DNA from: an uncultured Candidatus Poseidoniales archaeon
Lineage (GTDB): Archaea; Thermoplasmatota; Poseidoniia; Poseidoniales; Poseidoniaceae
Direction: 5' to 3'
Assembly: GCA_905182185.1 (NCBI GenBank)
Contig: CAJJAP010000003.1
Location: 33,414-97,413 of the forward strand
DNA: 64,000 nucleotides
This document shows positions 50,654 to 61,172 of this stretch, piece by piece. The number at the start of each line of letters is the position of its first letter. The first letter of the stretch is position 1. The notes beneath the pieces were generated by a model. The model was not told the origin of the DNA, did no database searches, and saw only the letters and a program-made list of their open reading frames with translations. The position numbers and the translations under genes were made by a program.

Positions 50654-53600
50654 TCAGTCTTCCCATTGGGCCCAATCTGCTTCACCTTGTTGGCGGTACC
50701 ACCAAGTTCCTGCATCATCTTCCCACCATTCAGTACCCTCTTCATCGATACGGTAACTTTCATCTTGGCTGTAATCATTTTCTTCTGCTTCCGGTTCCTG
50801 TTCCGGCTCTGGTGCTGGCCCAGAAGGACCGGCTGCTGGTGCTGGCCCAGATGGACCGGCTGCACCACCGCGAGTTGGTTTTCTTCTCTCTGCAGTTGGC
50901 TCATCAGCATCCTCTTCTTCATCTTCGTCATCGTCCCAATCATCATCATCATTTCCAGATAAGACAATCCTCAATACGATCAACAGAACAATACCAATTG
51001 CTGCTGCCAAAAATGCTCCGACGTAATACAAAATACCACCTGCTTCAAAGAATCCTTCAAGAGTTCCTGTAACAGTAAAGGTTTTTTCTTCGCTTACCTG
51101 TCCGGACTTCACAGTGATTGTTTGGCTACCTTCATCTAGAGTGATAACTCTCCAAACACCATCGCCTTGATTTAGTATCTCAGCTCTTCCAGTTGAATCT
51201 ACAAGTGTACTCGGCGGTACAGGTATTTTATTCCAAAACTCATCAAATGCGGTTACATTAACTGTGAACTCTCCGAGTTGATCTACTGAATCGCTTGAAA
51301 GTTCAACCTTTAGATGCGCTACGATTCTCTTAGCACTAACCGCTAACTGTATTTCATTGTCAACTGTTGAAGAACTGCTGTATGTGAGGGTATGTGGCCC
51401 TTCTATTCTTGCTTGATAGGTATAGATTCCTTCTTCACTTGTAGAATTAATATCATGGGCTACTCCATTATTTTCTTGCCACTCAACATTTTGAGGGAAT
51501 GTGTTTCCATCGCTATCTTCTCCAGTAATTTCGATTGTTATTTCATATCCTGCTGTCGCAGTATTTGCATCTTCATTCGCAGAAAGAATTACCGCTCGAC
51601 CATGATGAACTGCAATATCTACATAATCACTAATTTCATATCCTGATTGACTAATATTGAGTGCCTTTATTGTAAAGTTGCCAATAGTACTGGCTTCCCA
51701 TCTCATTCCGTTTGCAACTAATTGATCGGTAATATCTGTAACATCACCACTAGATTCTTCGGTTAGCAACCATCTCAAAATGGTAGAATCAATCGGATTT
51801 TGGTCCAAATCAGATAGTTCCGCAGAGAACTCAATCCAATCATCCGAAGTTATGTCATAATTGCTCGATACATCGTCTTCACTGCTTATTGAACTCAAAT
51901 CAATATTGGTCAGAATACCATGTGATACAGTCGCGTATATTGAAATTATATGAATCATATTACTATCATCATATGTTGCGGTGATGGTATATTGGGCTGC
52001 TGATGCAGAAGATGCATCGAATGTTGTTTGGTCTCCTGTTAACTGTTCCAAAACACCTTGCTGTGTTTGATGGAAAATGGACCAATTAGCGGATATTGTC
52101 CAGCGATTACCCATTTGATCGATTGCCTTGACCTTAACGGTTAGTGTTTCATCTGCTGTTAGCAATATATTTTGCCAACTCAAATCTTCAGAGTCAACAA
52201 TCAATACCAAACTAGTAATCGTTCCTTCAGCAACAGTAATTGTAACATCTGCAGTAATAGATTCATACTTCGCTTGTAATAACTTGGAACCTCTTGATAC
52301 TGGGCTCCAAGTTGCAGTTTGACCTGCACTTAAGTTACCATCAGCAATCTTTGTCCAATTTTCTATTGGCAATGTTACTTCCAGCCTATTTCCTCGCACA
52401 TCTATTCTCGTTGTATTGATGTATACGATGTCATCTGCAGTAATTGATGTTGAGGATGCTACGAGTTCAAGACTCTGCATCTCCCCATGCCCAACTGTAA
52501 TTTCTATCTGGGCGAATGCTCCTGAAATCGATGTTAGAGAAAGATTCCATGTACCTAAGTGATCTGGGAAGTATTGCCCATTCAATTCACTATAATTACC
52601 ATTAGTTGTACTCCAAGTTAGCAACCCTGCTTCAGAAATATTTAGTAAATTGCCATACTGGTCGTAAAGAAGATGAGTTATGTCACACCATTCACCAGCT
52701 GGAACTGTTCCTTCACAACCTGTCAATTCGAAATATGCAGGTGTTCCAGTGTCTACTGAAATCACTACATCAACCGATTGTGCCCCCCATGTCACAGTAA
52801 CTGTTTGAGTTCCTGATTCGTATGGGTAGAATATATTGCCATTAGCACCTGCCATCGAACCATTCGTAGCAGAGTATGTGATTAATTCACCTGAAACAAT
52901 ATTACCGAATTGGTCAACAACTGTTGCAGTAATTTCCAAGGATTCATCTGATGTAATTTGACCGGTTAGAGGCGTTACATCGAGATTCGTTGGCGCACCT
53001 GAGGTCACGGTTATTGATGTGCTAGCACAAATTAAGCCAAAGCAAGAAGTGATTGTGTGCGTACCAACATTTTGAGGAGTGAATAGACCAAAGGAGTCAA
53101 CACTTCCATCGCTAGAACTCCAAGTTGCTGGTGCACTGATTTGCAACACCTGGTGGTTGTATGCTTGATGTGAGAAACTAACTGTGGTATCTGCATCGAT
53201 AGTTGACAAAGTTGGTGAAACCGTAATACTACTAACATTTGTTGTATTCAACTGTATCTTTGGCCTCAGAGAAGATGAAGCATATTCACTAGAATGGACA
53301 TTAATGGTAAAGGAACCTGCATTAGGAGTTGCAATAATTACCCATTGGTTATCATTATCAATAAGCATTCCATCTACCCCTACATCCAACCAAAACCATC
53401 CTGTGGCAGTGGAAGGAAGTGTAATTGTAGTAATGGCTGTGGCATCATACTCGACACCTGCCTGAAGACCTGGAGCACTCCAATTGGCCCCCGGCATTGA
53501 TTGATTCCATGAGGAAGCAGATTGGCTCCAAGATGATGAAATTATTCTGTGTACTGAAATATCCAAAGAAGATGCTCCACCCGATGCGCTAATTGATGAG

Positions 53601-56600
53601 ATATACAATCCAAGACTTGCGGAATGAATATTCTGGAATGGCGCAAATGGTATCTGTGAATTATCTAGACCAATTACGGCCTTACATTGCGCATTGGCAA
53701 CAGAATCACAACCAGTACCAATACTGAGATAATCTTGGTCTCCCATGTTTTCATTTGGATTTGCTTCACTCAGCGTACTATCCCTGATATTTGTATGACC
53801 GAATTGCAATACTTCATTTCCTGTTTGGAAATCATAGGTGAAGGTCAGATCTTGGTTGTCAGTATGTGATGGGTCACCAATTGCGAACGACCATCGTGCT
53901 GAAGAAGGCCCCGGAATTGTTTGGTTAACACCTTGAACCCACCATGAAAAGACATCTCCTGCATCTAGCAATTCGCTGAAACGGAATGTTGTACCGTTAA
54001 TGTACGTACTTTCCCATGATTTGAACTTGTAGACGCCTGTTGAATTTGCAATTGTAACGATGTATCCGCTCGCGCCATTTACTGAATTCCAAGACAATAC
54101 TGGATTTGACTGGCTCTGTAGAACCACTTCATTGGTATCGTATAGAACGCTTCCATCTAATGGCAATAACAATGATGGTTGATTCGGAGGAACAATTCCT
54201 GCAGTGTTGTCAACATAGTCTAATACTAATTGCGGGCGACGTGATTCATTAGCGCTATAATCACTTGATAAGAAACGGTGAGTTGTTACCGGCGTTCCTA
54301 CAACCTTCAGCAATATTGTCATTGTAGTATTGCCATTAGCGATATTGGATTGCGCTAGACTTGTCAAATCAAATTCTTGCCACCCAGACGGTGGCATTAA
54401 AGTTAGAGTTGTTCTAGTTAATTCTGATGTTGAACAAGTTGGGGCATTACTCCAGACCGCATTTGTTTCGTTGAATGAAGAACAAGCATGGGCAGAAACT
54501 GTTGTTGAGGTTGTTCCGATTACTTGCTCTCTCCAAAGTTTGAGAACCATTGACGTAGGTGTCATCGCCGCAGGCCATGGAATATCTCCTAAGTAGAATT
54601 CAAGGAGGATTTGACTCTCACCTGTTCCAGATGATGTTGAACCCAAGTCGATAGTGGTGCTCGAACCCTGATTGGTGGATACAGTTGATTCTAGTTCCAC
54701 ATCCGGTATTAGCGGTAGAGTTCCGCTCTCTGAGAAAATTGAACCACGTGATAATATTACTGTATGATTGCCGCTACCGTCATCAGTTCCAATCGAATCT
54801 GGAGTTCTATAACTGTTAACAGTTGACCATTGACCGATACGGTTGTTTTGATCTGCTCTAATACGCCAATATGTCCATCCATCATCATATGAATTATTGG
54901 AGATTGTCACCGTATTAGTGTTGGAATCGAATGAAAGGTTAGTTCCAACTAAATCATTCGTATCCGTACAGTCGGCAAATGTCATACGTGGAGAGTCTGA
55001 ATTACAACCAAACCAACGGGTTTCATTGTTTTGATGACCTGTCCAATTAACATCGAATACGCTTAGTCCCGAAGGTCTAGGTGTGCTAGTATCCCATAGA
55101 GTAGTTCCATCCACAGGTGATAATCCAGTTGATGCTGAGGGAACCCATGGTGCTTGTTCCATGTAAGTAAAATTAATTCTTGGTCTATTGACAACATTTG
55201 TTGCTTCGCTACTATGCAATGCATATGTGCCCATTGTAGCCGTTCCGTATTCCTCACCCTGAATTATTATAGAAATTGTACTCTGACCGTTATGAATTGC
55301 TTCTTGAATAGCGCTAGTTAAATTCCAAACAATTGTATCTCCAGAAGAATTAATCCATTGTCCTTGCGTAAATGGCAGTTCGCTATCGGTACTTTGATGC
55401 GCACCTTGTACATTCCAAGAAGTTGATGATGATGCATTCGCCCAAGTAGAGGTTTCACTCCAATTAGTATTCATTACCGATACTGAAGTATATACTGAAC
55501 CTGAACCTGATGCAACTGAGAGTTCCAAAGTAGCATTTTGAATTTCATAGAGACTCGGAAGTGGAAGAACACCTAGATCAAACGATATCAGTGTGTTAGC
55601 ATAATGGTTACTTGACAAAGGACTTGTTCCTACATTCAATGTTGTAGTATTTCCAAAGTTGCTAAATCGATTACCGCTATCAAGATAAACATCTTCTGTT
55701 AGAGCCGGATAGTCTAATTTTTCAACATAGGCGCCTTCTTGGATTGAGATCCAAGCGGTTGTTGAATCTATTTCTCCGCTCATTTCCTCTGGCAGATGGA
55801 ATACTGTAGAAGCACTGCGTGGACCTAACATCTCATCAACAACAGGTTGTACCATCCATCTTACTTCACGGGTGTGAGTAATGTCAGTTCCCGGTGTAAA
55901 GGTTAAATTTGTTAAATCGAATAGTTGTGGTTGAGACCTAGAGTCATAGGTGGTTAATCCTTCCATTTCCTCATTTGCATCAGCCATAATAAACACTCTC
56001 CAATCATCAATATTTGCTGAATTAGAATGAGTCCAAGACATAGTAGGTTTGTATTCTGGAATTACTGCATGCGAGGTTGTATTCCAAGAGACTGCGTTGT
56101 TGCTAGGACCTGTATTAGTTCCTGCAATGGTCGGTATTGAAGCACTACCATTAGACCAAGTTAAATTCAACCAAGGTTTGTCGGATGAGGAACTATCTGT
56201 TGAAATGAATTGGACATAATCTTGAGTTACCGTGCCAGAAGCGTAAATCATCAATGACAATTCACTAGAACCTGCAGCTTGGGCGGCTTGTATTGCCTCT
56301 GTGACATCCCATGTCATCCAATCACCTGATACACTGTCTTGAATATCTACATAAGTACCAATATCTGTTCCAATATCTCTTCCTCCGAGAGTCGTCCAAT
56401 TGTTAATTCCGTCATAGGTTGTGTCGTTTGCATCAGCATTCCAATTTTGCAATACCGGCCTAATAGCCAATGGCTCATTTATAGATGAACCAAATATCGA
56501 GTATAGGTTTAAATCTGCATTAGTTATTCTTGCATTGCTTGGAGTTGGTAATTGATTTAGTGGTATCTTAATCAATCCCGCTGATTGATATCCAGTTGCC

Positions 56601-59600
56601 ATCTCACCCACATAAAGATACCCAGATGTATCATGAGTAGCACTTGAACTAGTCCCTCCTTCAATTACATATGTATCTGTGAAATCTGGAATATTAAGAG
56701 ATGGCATAGCCTTTCTGTGATGTAATTCAACTGCTGCATTCTCTGAATCAATAGACCAAGTAGTAATATCTGGTAGAAGGAAATTAAATGTTTGTGACCA
56801 ATTTCCGAGTTGGTTTGTGGCCGATATTGCTCTTACTCTCCAAAACCAAGTAGAACCATTCTCCAAATTACTTGCTGGCGTATAGGTTAGATTTGTTGTA
56901 TCGAAACCGGAATCTAACCATGATGTCACCATTATTAGTTCAGGAGTGTCGAATGAATTTGATTTGTCCATTTGCACTGCCCAGCCACCTATACTCATGC
57001 TGCCATTGAAAGACCAACCTAATTCAGGACGGGGCTCTGGTGCGGTCTCAATTCCTGGAGTTATAGACCATGACCCGTTCAGTGGTAAAACTGGAACTGC
57101 ATCGGTTGGAACTGCGTCAGAACCTGGTACATAGACAAAGGAAAGTTGTGGCCTATTACTTGCGGTTGTAGTTGAGCCAGGATGGATTAGAATATCACGA
57201 GAAACACCAGTCCCTACACCTGTTACACCGATGATAAAGTCTGCAGCCCTATCTTCTCGCATAGCATTTTGAACACCTAATGTTACATTCCATTCGATTG
57301 TATCACCTGCTGAATAAGAATTTCCAACTGTTAATGAATCGATGAGAGAACCTCTTTCCCAGCCTTTTGCTCCGGCTGAAGCCCAATTGTTGACTCCATC
57401 AGATGTAGTCCAAGTTGCTCCTCCAGCAGTCCAGTTGTGTTGTCTGTTCTCCCAAACAGCAACATTTGGTGAACCACTAGGATAATCTGCCAATTTAACG
57501 GCTAGATGTGCAGATTCAACCGCATATCCGTTCGGCAGTAAATTAGCAACAAGATTACAATTGAATAATACACTTGTTTCACTAGGCCAAGTATTGTATG
57601 AAATTTGCAATTCGGTTTCGTCATCGTAATTATTAGTTGGTGAACCACTGTCGATATATGTGTCAGCACATTCAGGGTATAGGCCATCAGTTGTACCATT
57701 GCCATCACTTAATCTAAACTCGTATCTATCGTCGCCCAACCAAGTACTCGTCAATCCACTGACGAGGAAATTAGAATATGCCCATTCGCCTCGTAGCCCA
57801 TCATTATCTATGTGTGAAACTCTCCAGAAATACATATTACCCGTATTTAGCTCATCAACGCCTGTTAAGTTGAATATTCCTTGTCCAGAAGTGAAATTGG
57901 AATCTGTTCTTGTATCCACTAAGTTCACTACATCACGGAAGTATTGGTCGGTTGCGAGTTGGTAGATCATATTGTAGGAAGTTGAAGATGTTCCTGACCA
58001 TGTGAGTGAAGGAGTAGTATTTCCTGAAAGATTATGCCCCACCTGCTCCCAAACGGCTTTGCCTTGTTCTGGCCCGAGTATTGTTGGATTACTAATCGTC
58101 GTGTTTGAACTCCAACTATATGTTAATTCAAGATTTGGTTTATTGGTATCGACGCTACTATCGGATGAATAGAAATTAATTCCTTGTAGACCACTGGAAG
58201 CATAGGCACCAGTATCGCTACGCCCAATTAGCATGAAATCCTTGGAACCAGCAGCCCCATCCCGAACCCAGCCTTGTAGCGCATCAGTAACTTCAAAAGA
58301 GGATACTGAAGTAGTTCCGACCATAGTGTCACTTGCGATTGAAAGAATTTCTCTCCCACCATCATCCCATAAGTTGGATGAATCGGAACGTCTCCAAGTG
58401 GTATCGTCTTCAACCCACAGACCTTCGGAAGTTACTTCGTGAATAGAAATCTCAGGTGAGCCTGAAGTCGAGAATCTAGTCATATTCAGTTCTGCGTTTT
58501 GGACCGTGGCATTGTTGTGTAATCCAAGTTGATCTAAGTTTAATCTTAGATGGACTATTGATTCTTTGCTAGTTGACATTGTCACTTCCATTTTATCATT
58601 CGTTCCGAATTTCATATTCATTGAACGTTCATCAACTTGTGCATCTTCGATGAAACCATCGATCAGCCCCATGTCGTCCGCATCGGTTACAATGGTCGCT
58701 GTTCCATCGCCGTTATCAGTAACAGAAAGGGCAGGTAACAAGAAATAACTGTTAGTCCAATCGCTGAGGGTATCAGTTGAATCCATAGAGCGAACACGAT
58801 AGTAAACCACTGAACCATTGGAGACTTCGCTACCGCTTGGCACATCGAAAGTACCAGAACTACTGGTTGTAGCGAAGGTATTCGACATTGTGCCATAATG
58901 CCATGTAAGGTCTTCATTGGATTTGAAAGTAGAATCTAAAGAAAGTTGGAATTCCGCACCACTTCCAACTAACGAGTTATAGGAGAGTGTAGGATTCTTT
59001 TCTGCCATTAGGATGAAATCTCCAGTCATCAATGATGCGCCTTCATCGACGAAATCTGCTGTGACGGTTCCACCATTACCAGCAGTTGAAGAGGAAGTGT
59101 CCAAGGTTAGAGAAGGTCTCTGAGACACTATTGCGGACTCGCTTAGTGCGCAAGTATATTGTGCTCCTTCCGATGCTACGATGAGTTCTAGTGTGTTTTG
59201 ATTATTCGATGCTGCTTGCTGTGCAAGCGCGGTTACGTTTACCAGCATTGTCCCATTGCTTACAGCACGGTGTGGTGGCTCCCAAACACCACGCTCTGAC
59301 GAATCATCTGCACCAGGTGAATTCCACATAATGCTAGTTGCAGAATTAACCCAAGTAACTTGTGTTGCATTCCATGATGCGGTTAATTCCGCTGGATAAA
59401 TTGCGATATCGGTTGAAACTATCACATCAGAGGTACAAGTCAAACTCAGTATTGCTGAATGGATTGTATCTGTAGAACCGAAACTCAGATTGAAACTGAA
59501 AAGTAAACGAGTGGGCGTTGAGGCGCCTCCATCAAGTGTGCCATTTGCTGCCTGTTCAAAATTGTCAGTTGGATAAGAAGAATCGATGTAGGTGTCATCC

Positions 59601-59767
59601 ACAGGAGATACGTTAGAAATAACTCTGTTAACCGCAGGTGCGTCTTCCAGTTCGTTCCATTCCGGTATTGCACTTGGGAGCGCTAAATCAGCGAATAAAA
59701 ATAGAACGATCAACAATACGGCTACCGAAGTTTGAGGTTTTTTGTTCTCGCGTAGCATGGGACTCAT
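50654..59767 (-). CDS. Giant surface protein with seven DNRLRE-like units and Ig-like array
   Basis: A 3037-residue exported protein. After the signal peptide (VAVLLIVLFLFADLALPS) come seven repeats of about 325 aa whose starts lie near 59.6, 58.65, 57.67, 56.68, 55.70, 54.69 and 53.77 kb. Each has a DNRLRE-like stretch (for example VDDTYIDSSYPTDNF) and a linker resembling fibronectin type III. From about 53.2 to 51.1 kb follow six or more Ig-like domains, then one transmembrane helix, an acidic tail, a GPAPAAGPSGPAP linker and a WW-like end (DEEGTEWWEDDAGTWWYRQQG). Dozens of N-x-S/T sites suggest glycosylation. The frame is intact. A role in surface adhesion or matrix binding is likely. Confidence 0.85.
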   Translation of the reverse strand: MSPMLRENKKPQTSVAVLLIVLFLFADLALPSAIPEWNELEDAPAVNRVISNVSPVDDTYIDSSYPTDNFEQAANGTLDGGASTPTRLLFSFNLSFGSTDTIHSAILSLTCTSDVIVSTDIAIYPAELTASWNATQVTWVNSATSIMWNSPGADDSSERGVWEPPHRAVSNGTMLVNVTALAQQAASNNQNTLELIVASEGAQYTCALSESAIVSQRPSLTLDTSSSTAGNGGTVTADFVDEGASLMTGDFILMAEKNPTLSYNSLVGSGAEFQLSLDSTFKSNEDLTWHYGTMSNTFATTSSSGTFDVPSGSEVSNGSVVYYRVRSMDSTDTLSDWTNSYFLLPALSVTDNGDGTATIVTDADDMGLIDGFIEDAQVDERSMNMKFGTNDKMEVTMSTSKESIVHLRLNLDQLGLHNNATVQNAELNMTRFSTSGSPEISIHEVTSEGLWVEDDTTWRRSDSSNLWDDGGREILSIASDTMVGTTSVSSFEVTDALQGWVRDGAAGSKDFMLIGRSDTGAYASSGLQGINFYSSDSSVDTNKPNLELTYSWSSNTTISNPTILGPEQGKAVWEQVGHNLSGNTTPSLTWSGTSSTSYNMIYQLATDQYFRDVVNLVDTRTDSNFTSGQGIFNLTGVDELNTGNMYFWRVSHIDNDGLRGEWAYSNFLVSGLTSTWLGDDRYEFRLSDGNGTTDGLYPECADTYIDSGSPTNNYDDETELQISYNTWPSETSVLFNCNLVANLLPNGYAVESAHLAVKLADYPSGSPNVAVWENRQHNWTAGGATWTTSDGVNNWASAGAKGWERGSLIDSLTVGNSYSAGDTIEWNVTLGVQNAMREDRAADFIIGVTGVGTGVSRDILIHPGSTTTASNRPQLSFVYVPGSDAVPTDAVPVLPLNGSWSITPGIETAPEPRPELGWSFNGSMSIGGWAVQMDKSNSFDTPELIMVTSWLDSGFDTTNLTYTPASNLENGSTWFWRVRAISATNQLGNWSQTFNFLLPDITTWSIDSENAAVELHHRKAMPSLNIPDFTDTYVIEGGTSSSATHDTSGYLYVGEMATGYQSAGLIKIPLNQLPTPSNARITNADLNLYSIFGSSINEPLAIRPVLQNWNADANDTTYDGINNWTTLGGRDIGTDIGTYVDIQDSVSGDWMTWDVTEAIQAAQAAGSSELSLMIYASGTVTQDYVQFISTDSSSSDKPWLNLTWSNGSASIPTIAGTNTGPSNNAVSWNTTSHAVIPEYKPTMSWTHSNSANIDDWRVFIMADANEEMEGLTTYDSRSQPQLFDLTNLTFTPGTDITHTREVRWMVQPVVDEMLGPRSASTVFHLPEEMSGEIDSTTAWISIQEGAYVEKLDYPALTEDVYLDSGNRFSNFGNTTTLNVGTSPLSSNHYANTLISFDLGVLPLPSLYEIQNATLELSVASGSGSVYTSVSVMNTNWSETSTWANASSSTSWNVQGAHQSTDSELPFTQGQWINSSGDTIVWNLTSAIQEAIHNGQSTISIIIQGEEYGTATMGTYALHSSEATNVVNRPRINFTYMEQAPWVPSASTGLSPVDGTTLWDTSTPRPSGLSVFDVNWTGHQNNETRWFGCNSDSPRMTFADCTDTNDLVGTNLSFDSNTNTVTISNNSYDDGWTYWRIRADQNNRIGQWSTVNSYRTPDSIGTDDGSGNHTVILSRGSIFSESGTLPLIPDVELESTVSTNQGSSTTIDLGSTSSGTGESQILLEFYLGDIPWPAAMTPTSMVLKLWREQVIGTTSTTVSAHACSSFNETNAVWSNAPTCSTSELTRTTLTLMPPSGWQEFDLTSLAQSNIANGNTTMTILLKVVGTPVTTHRFLSSDYSANESRRPQLVLDYVDNTAGIVPPNQPSLLLPLDGSVLYDTNEVVLQSQSNPVLSWNSVNGASGYIVTIANSTGVYKFKSWESTYINGTTFRFSELLDAGDVFSWWVQGVNQTIPGPSSARWSFAIGDPSHTDNQDLTFTYDFQTGNEVLQFGHTNIRDSTLSEANPNENMGDQDYLSIGTGCDSVANAQCKAVIGLDNSQIPFAPFQNIHSASLGLYISSISASGGASSLDISVHRIISSSWSQSASSWNQSMPGANWSAPGLQAGVEYDATAITTITLPSTATGWFWLDVGVDGMLIDNDNQWVIIATPNAGSFTINVHSSEYASSSLRPKIQLNTTNVSSITVSPTLSTIDADTTVSFSHQAYNHQVLQISAPATWSSSDGSVDSFGLFTPQNVGTHTITSCFGLICASTSITVTSGAPTNLDVTPLTGQITSDESLEITATVVDQFGNIVSGELITYSATNGSMAGANGNIFYPYESGTQTVTVTWGAQSVDVVISVDTGTPAYFELTGCEGTVPAGEWCDITHLLYDQYGNLLNISEAGLLTWSTTNGNYSELNGQYFPDHLGTWNLSLTSISGAFAQIEITVGHGEMQSLELVASSTSITADDIVYINTTRIDVRGNRLEVTLPIENWTKIADGNLSAGQTATWSPVSRGSKLLQAKYESITADVTITVAEGTITSLVLIVDSEDLSWQNILLTADETLTVKVKAIDQMGNRWTISANWSIFHQTQQGVLEQLTGDQTTFDASSASAAQYTITATYDDSNMIHIISIYATVSHGILTNIDLSSISSEDDVSSNYDITSDDWIEFSAELSDLDQNPIDSTILRWLLTEESSGDVTDITDQLVANGMRWEASTIGNFTIKALNISQSGYEISDYVDIAVHHGRAVILSANEDANTATAGYEITIEITGEDSDGNTFPQNVEWQENNGVAHDINSTSEEGIYTYQARIEGPHTLTYSSSSTVDNEIQLAVSAKRIVAHLKVELSSDSVDQLGEFTVNVTAFDEFWNKIPVPPSTLVDSTGRAEILNQGDGVWRVITLDEGSQTITVKSGQVSEEKTFTVTGTLEGFFEAGGILYYVGAFLAAAIGIVLLIVLRIVLSGNDDDDWDDDEDEEEDADEPTAERRKPTRGGAAGPSGPAPAAGPSGPAPEPEQEPEAEENDYSQDESYRIDEEGTEWWEDDAGTWWYRQQGEADWAQWED

Positions 59768-59962
59768 ACCTCACACCTCGTCCCCGTTATACTGTCTTTT
59801 CCCTCAAAGGGGATGAAATTGTCCTTCAAAACAGATTCTTCTCCCTACGGGAGAGTATTCGCCAAAAATCAATTAATTAACTCATTTCCATATTGAATTC
59901 AATTTATTTCCAATCGGAACTCAAGCAAATGTTGAAGGAGGTTCGCCGTAAAGGTCACATCT

Positions 59963-60922
59963 ATGAGCGACTTATGGGTTGAAAAACACCGCCCGCAATC
60001 AGTTCAAGATATTCGCGGACAATTGCCCGTAGTACAACGATTAACAATCTATTCCGAAAATAAGGAGTTCCCACACTTGCTATTCGCAGGGCCTCCAGGA
60101 ACTGGGAAGACAACCGCTGCCATGGCTTTGACAAAAGATGTATTTGGCGCTGATTATCGGCAGAACTTACTTGAAATGAATGCTTCCGATGAAAGAAAAT
60201 TGGAAAGCATAAGGACAAAAGTAAAGCAATTCGCAAGAACTGCCCCCTATGGCAGTGCTAAATTCAAGATTATTTTCCTCGATGAAGCAGATGCTTTGAC
60301 CAATGATGCTCAGGGCGCCCTGCGCAGAATTATGGAGCAATATGCTCAAACTTGCAGATTTATTTTATCTTGCAATTATAGTTCAAAAATTATTGAACCG
60401 ATACAGTCTAGGTGTGCTGTTTTTAGATTCCGACCACTATCGGATTCAGCAGTAAAAAATCAAGTCATACATGTTGCAAAAGAAGAGAAGGTAAATCTGA
60501 CCGATGATGCTGCAGAGGCGTTGACAAGAATCAGTCAAGGCGATCTTAGAAAAGCGATTACTGCACTCCAAGTTGCTGCCGCACTAGACCATAATATTAC
60601 AAGGGAATTAATCTATGAAACCTCAGCGACAGCACCCCCAGAAGCTTTACACCAATATTTGATGGCGTGCAAGGATGATGGGTTCCATGCCGCAAGAAGA
60701 AGACTGAAAGAATTACTTGACAAATATGGCCTAGCAGGAACTGATTTTGTCAATCAATTGCATCGCGAATTATATGCTGCTGATTTCCTCAGTGAATCAG
60801 CAAAACTAGACCTAACCGAATGGATGGCTGAAGTCGATTATAGGCTGGTTGAAGGCGGTGGAGAACATATCCAACTCGATGCTCTAACCGCACGTTTTGT
60901 AACACATTTGAAGAATGAATAA
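59963..60922 (+). CDS. rfcS: Replication factor C small subunit
   Basis: AAA+ clamp-loader subunit that places PCNA on DNA. The N-terminus reads VEKHRPQSVQDIRGQ, the Walker A GPPGTGKT is at residues 43-50, Walker B IIFLDEAD at about 103-110, and the arginine-finger motif SRC follows in IEPIQSRCAVFRF. Length 319 aa is standard. No large subunit is nearby. It is transcribed away from the giant surface protein across about 195 bp that contains the short hairpin CTCCCTACGGGAG (59841-59853) and AT-rich promoter sequence. Confidence 0.97.
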   Translation: MSDLWVEKHRPQSVQDIRGQLPVVQRLTIYSENKEFPHLLFAGPPGTGKTTAAMALTKDVFGADYRQNLLEMNASDERKLESIRTKVKQFARTAPYGSAKFKIIFLDEADALTNDAQGALRRIMEQYAQTCRFILSCNYSSKIIEPIQSRCAVFRFRPLSDSAVKNQVIHVAKEEKVNLTDDAAEALTRISQGDLRKAITALQVAAALDHNITRELIYETSATAPPEALHQYLMACKDDGFHAARRRLKELLDKYGLAGTDFVNQLHRELYAADFLSESAKLDLTEWMAEVDYRLVEGGGEHIQLDALTARFVTHLKNE

Positions 60923-60998
60923 ATAGAATCTGTTCACTTTCACCTTTGTAATAGGGGTGTAGAAAACTGACTGGTATCAGATTCACTTCGCCAAGGAT

Positions 60999-61172
60999 AT
61001 GGCTGTGAGACAATACCTGATAGATGCTGCATGTTGGACGCCTATTGCCCCAATTATTCGTAAGTACAGAATTACCAAATTGATAAGAACTACTAATGAG
61101 CAAAGAGATATCAATAAGATTTCGATATTATTGAGCACAATAATGGCTGCTCATTCGGATTTGCTTTCTTAA
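60999..61172 (+). CDS. Possible small protein of 57 aa
   Basis: An ATG at 60999 with AAGGAT just upstream opens a 57-residue frame, MAVRQYLIDAACWTPIAPI onward, basic in the middle and ending HSDLLS. The stop overlaps the end of the convergent gene by 4 nt. Codon use looks ordinary, and the position fits a small gene between rfcS and the membrane protein, but no family is known. Low certainty. Confidence 0.3.
   Translation: MAVRQYLIDAACWTPIAPIIRKYRITKLIRTTNEQRDINKISILLSTIMAAHSDLLS

Noticed and set aside
50650..51072. A plus-strand His/Leu-rich reading frame
   Set aside because: It mirrors the acidic tail of the giant surface protein; its composition is that expected from an antisense frame.
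59930..59983. A 17-codon frame overlapping the rfcS start, with a strong GGAGG inside
   Set aside because: Too short to support, and the ribosome-site-like sequence is too far from the rfcS ATG to be informative.
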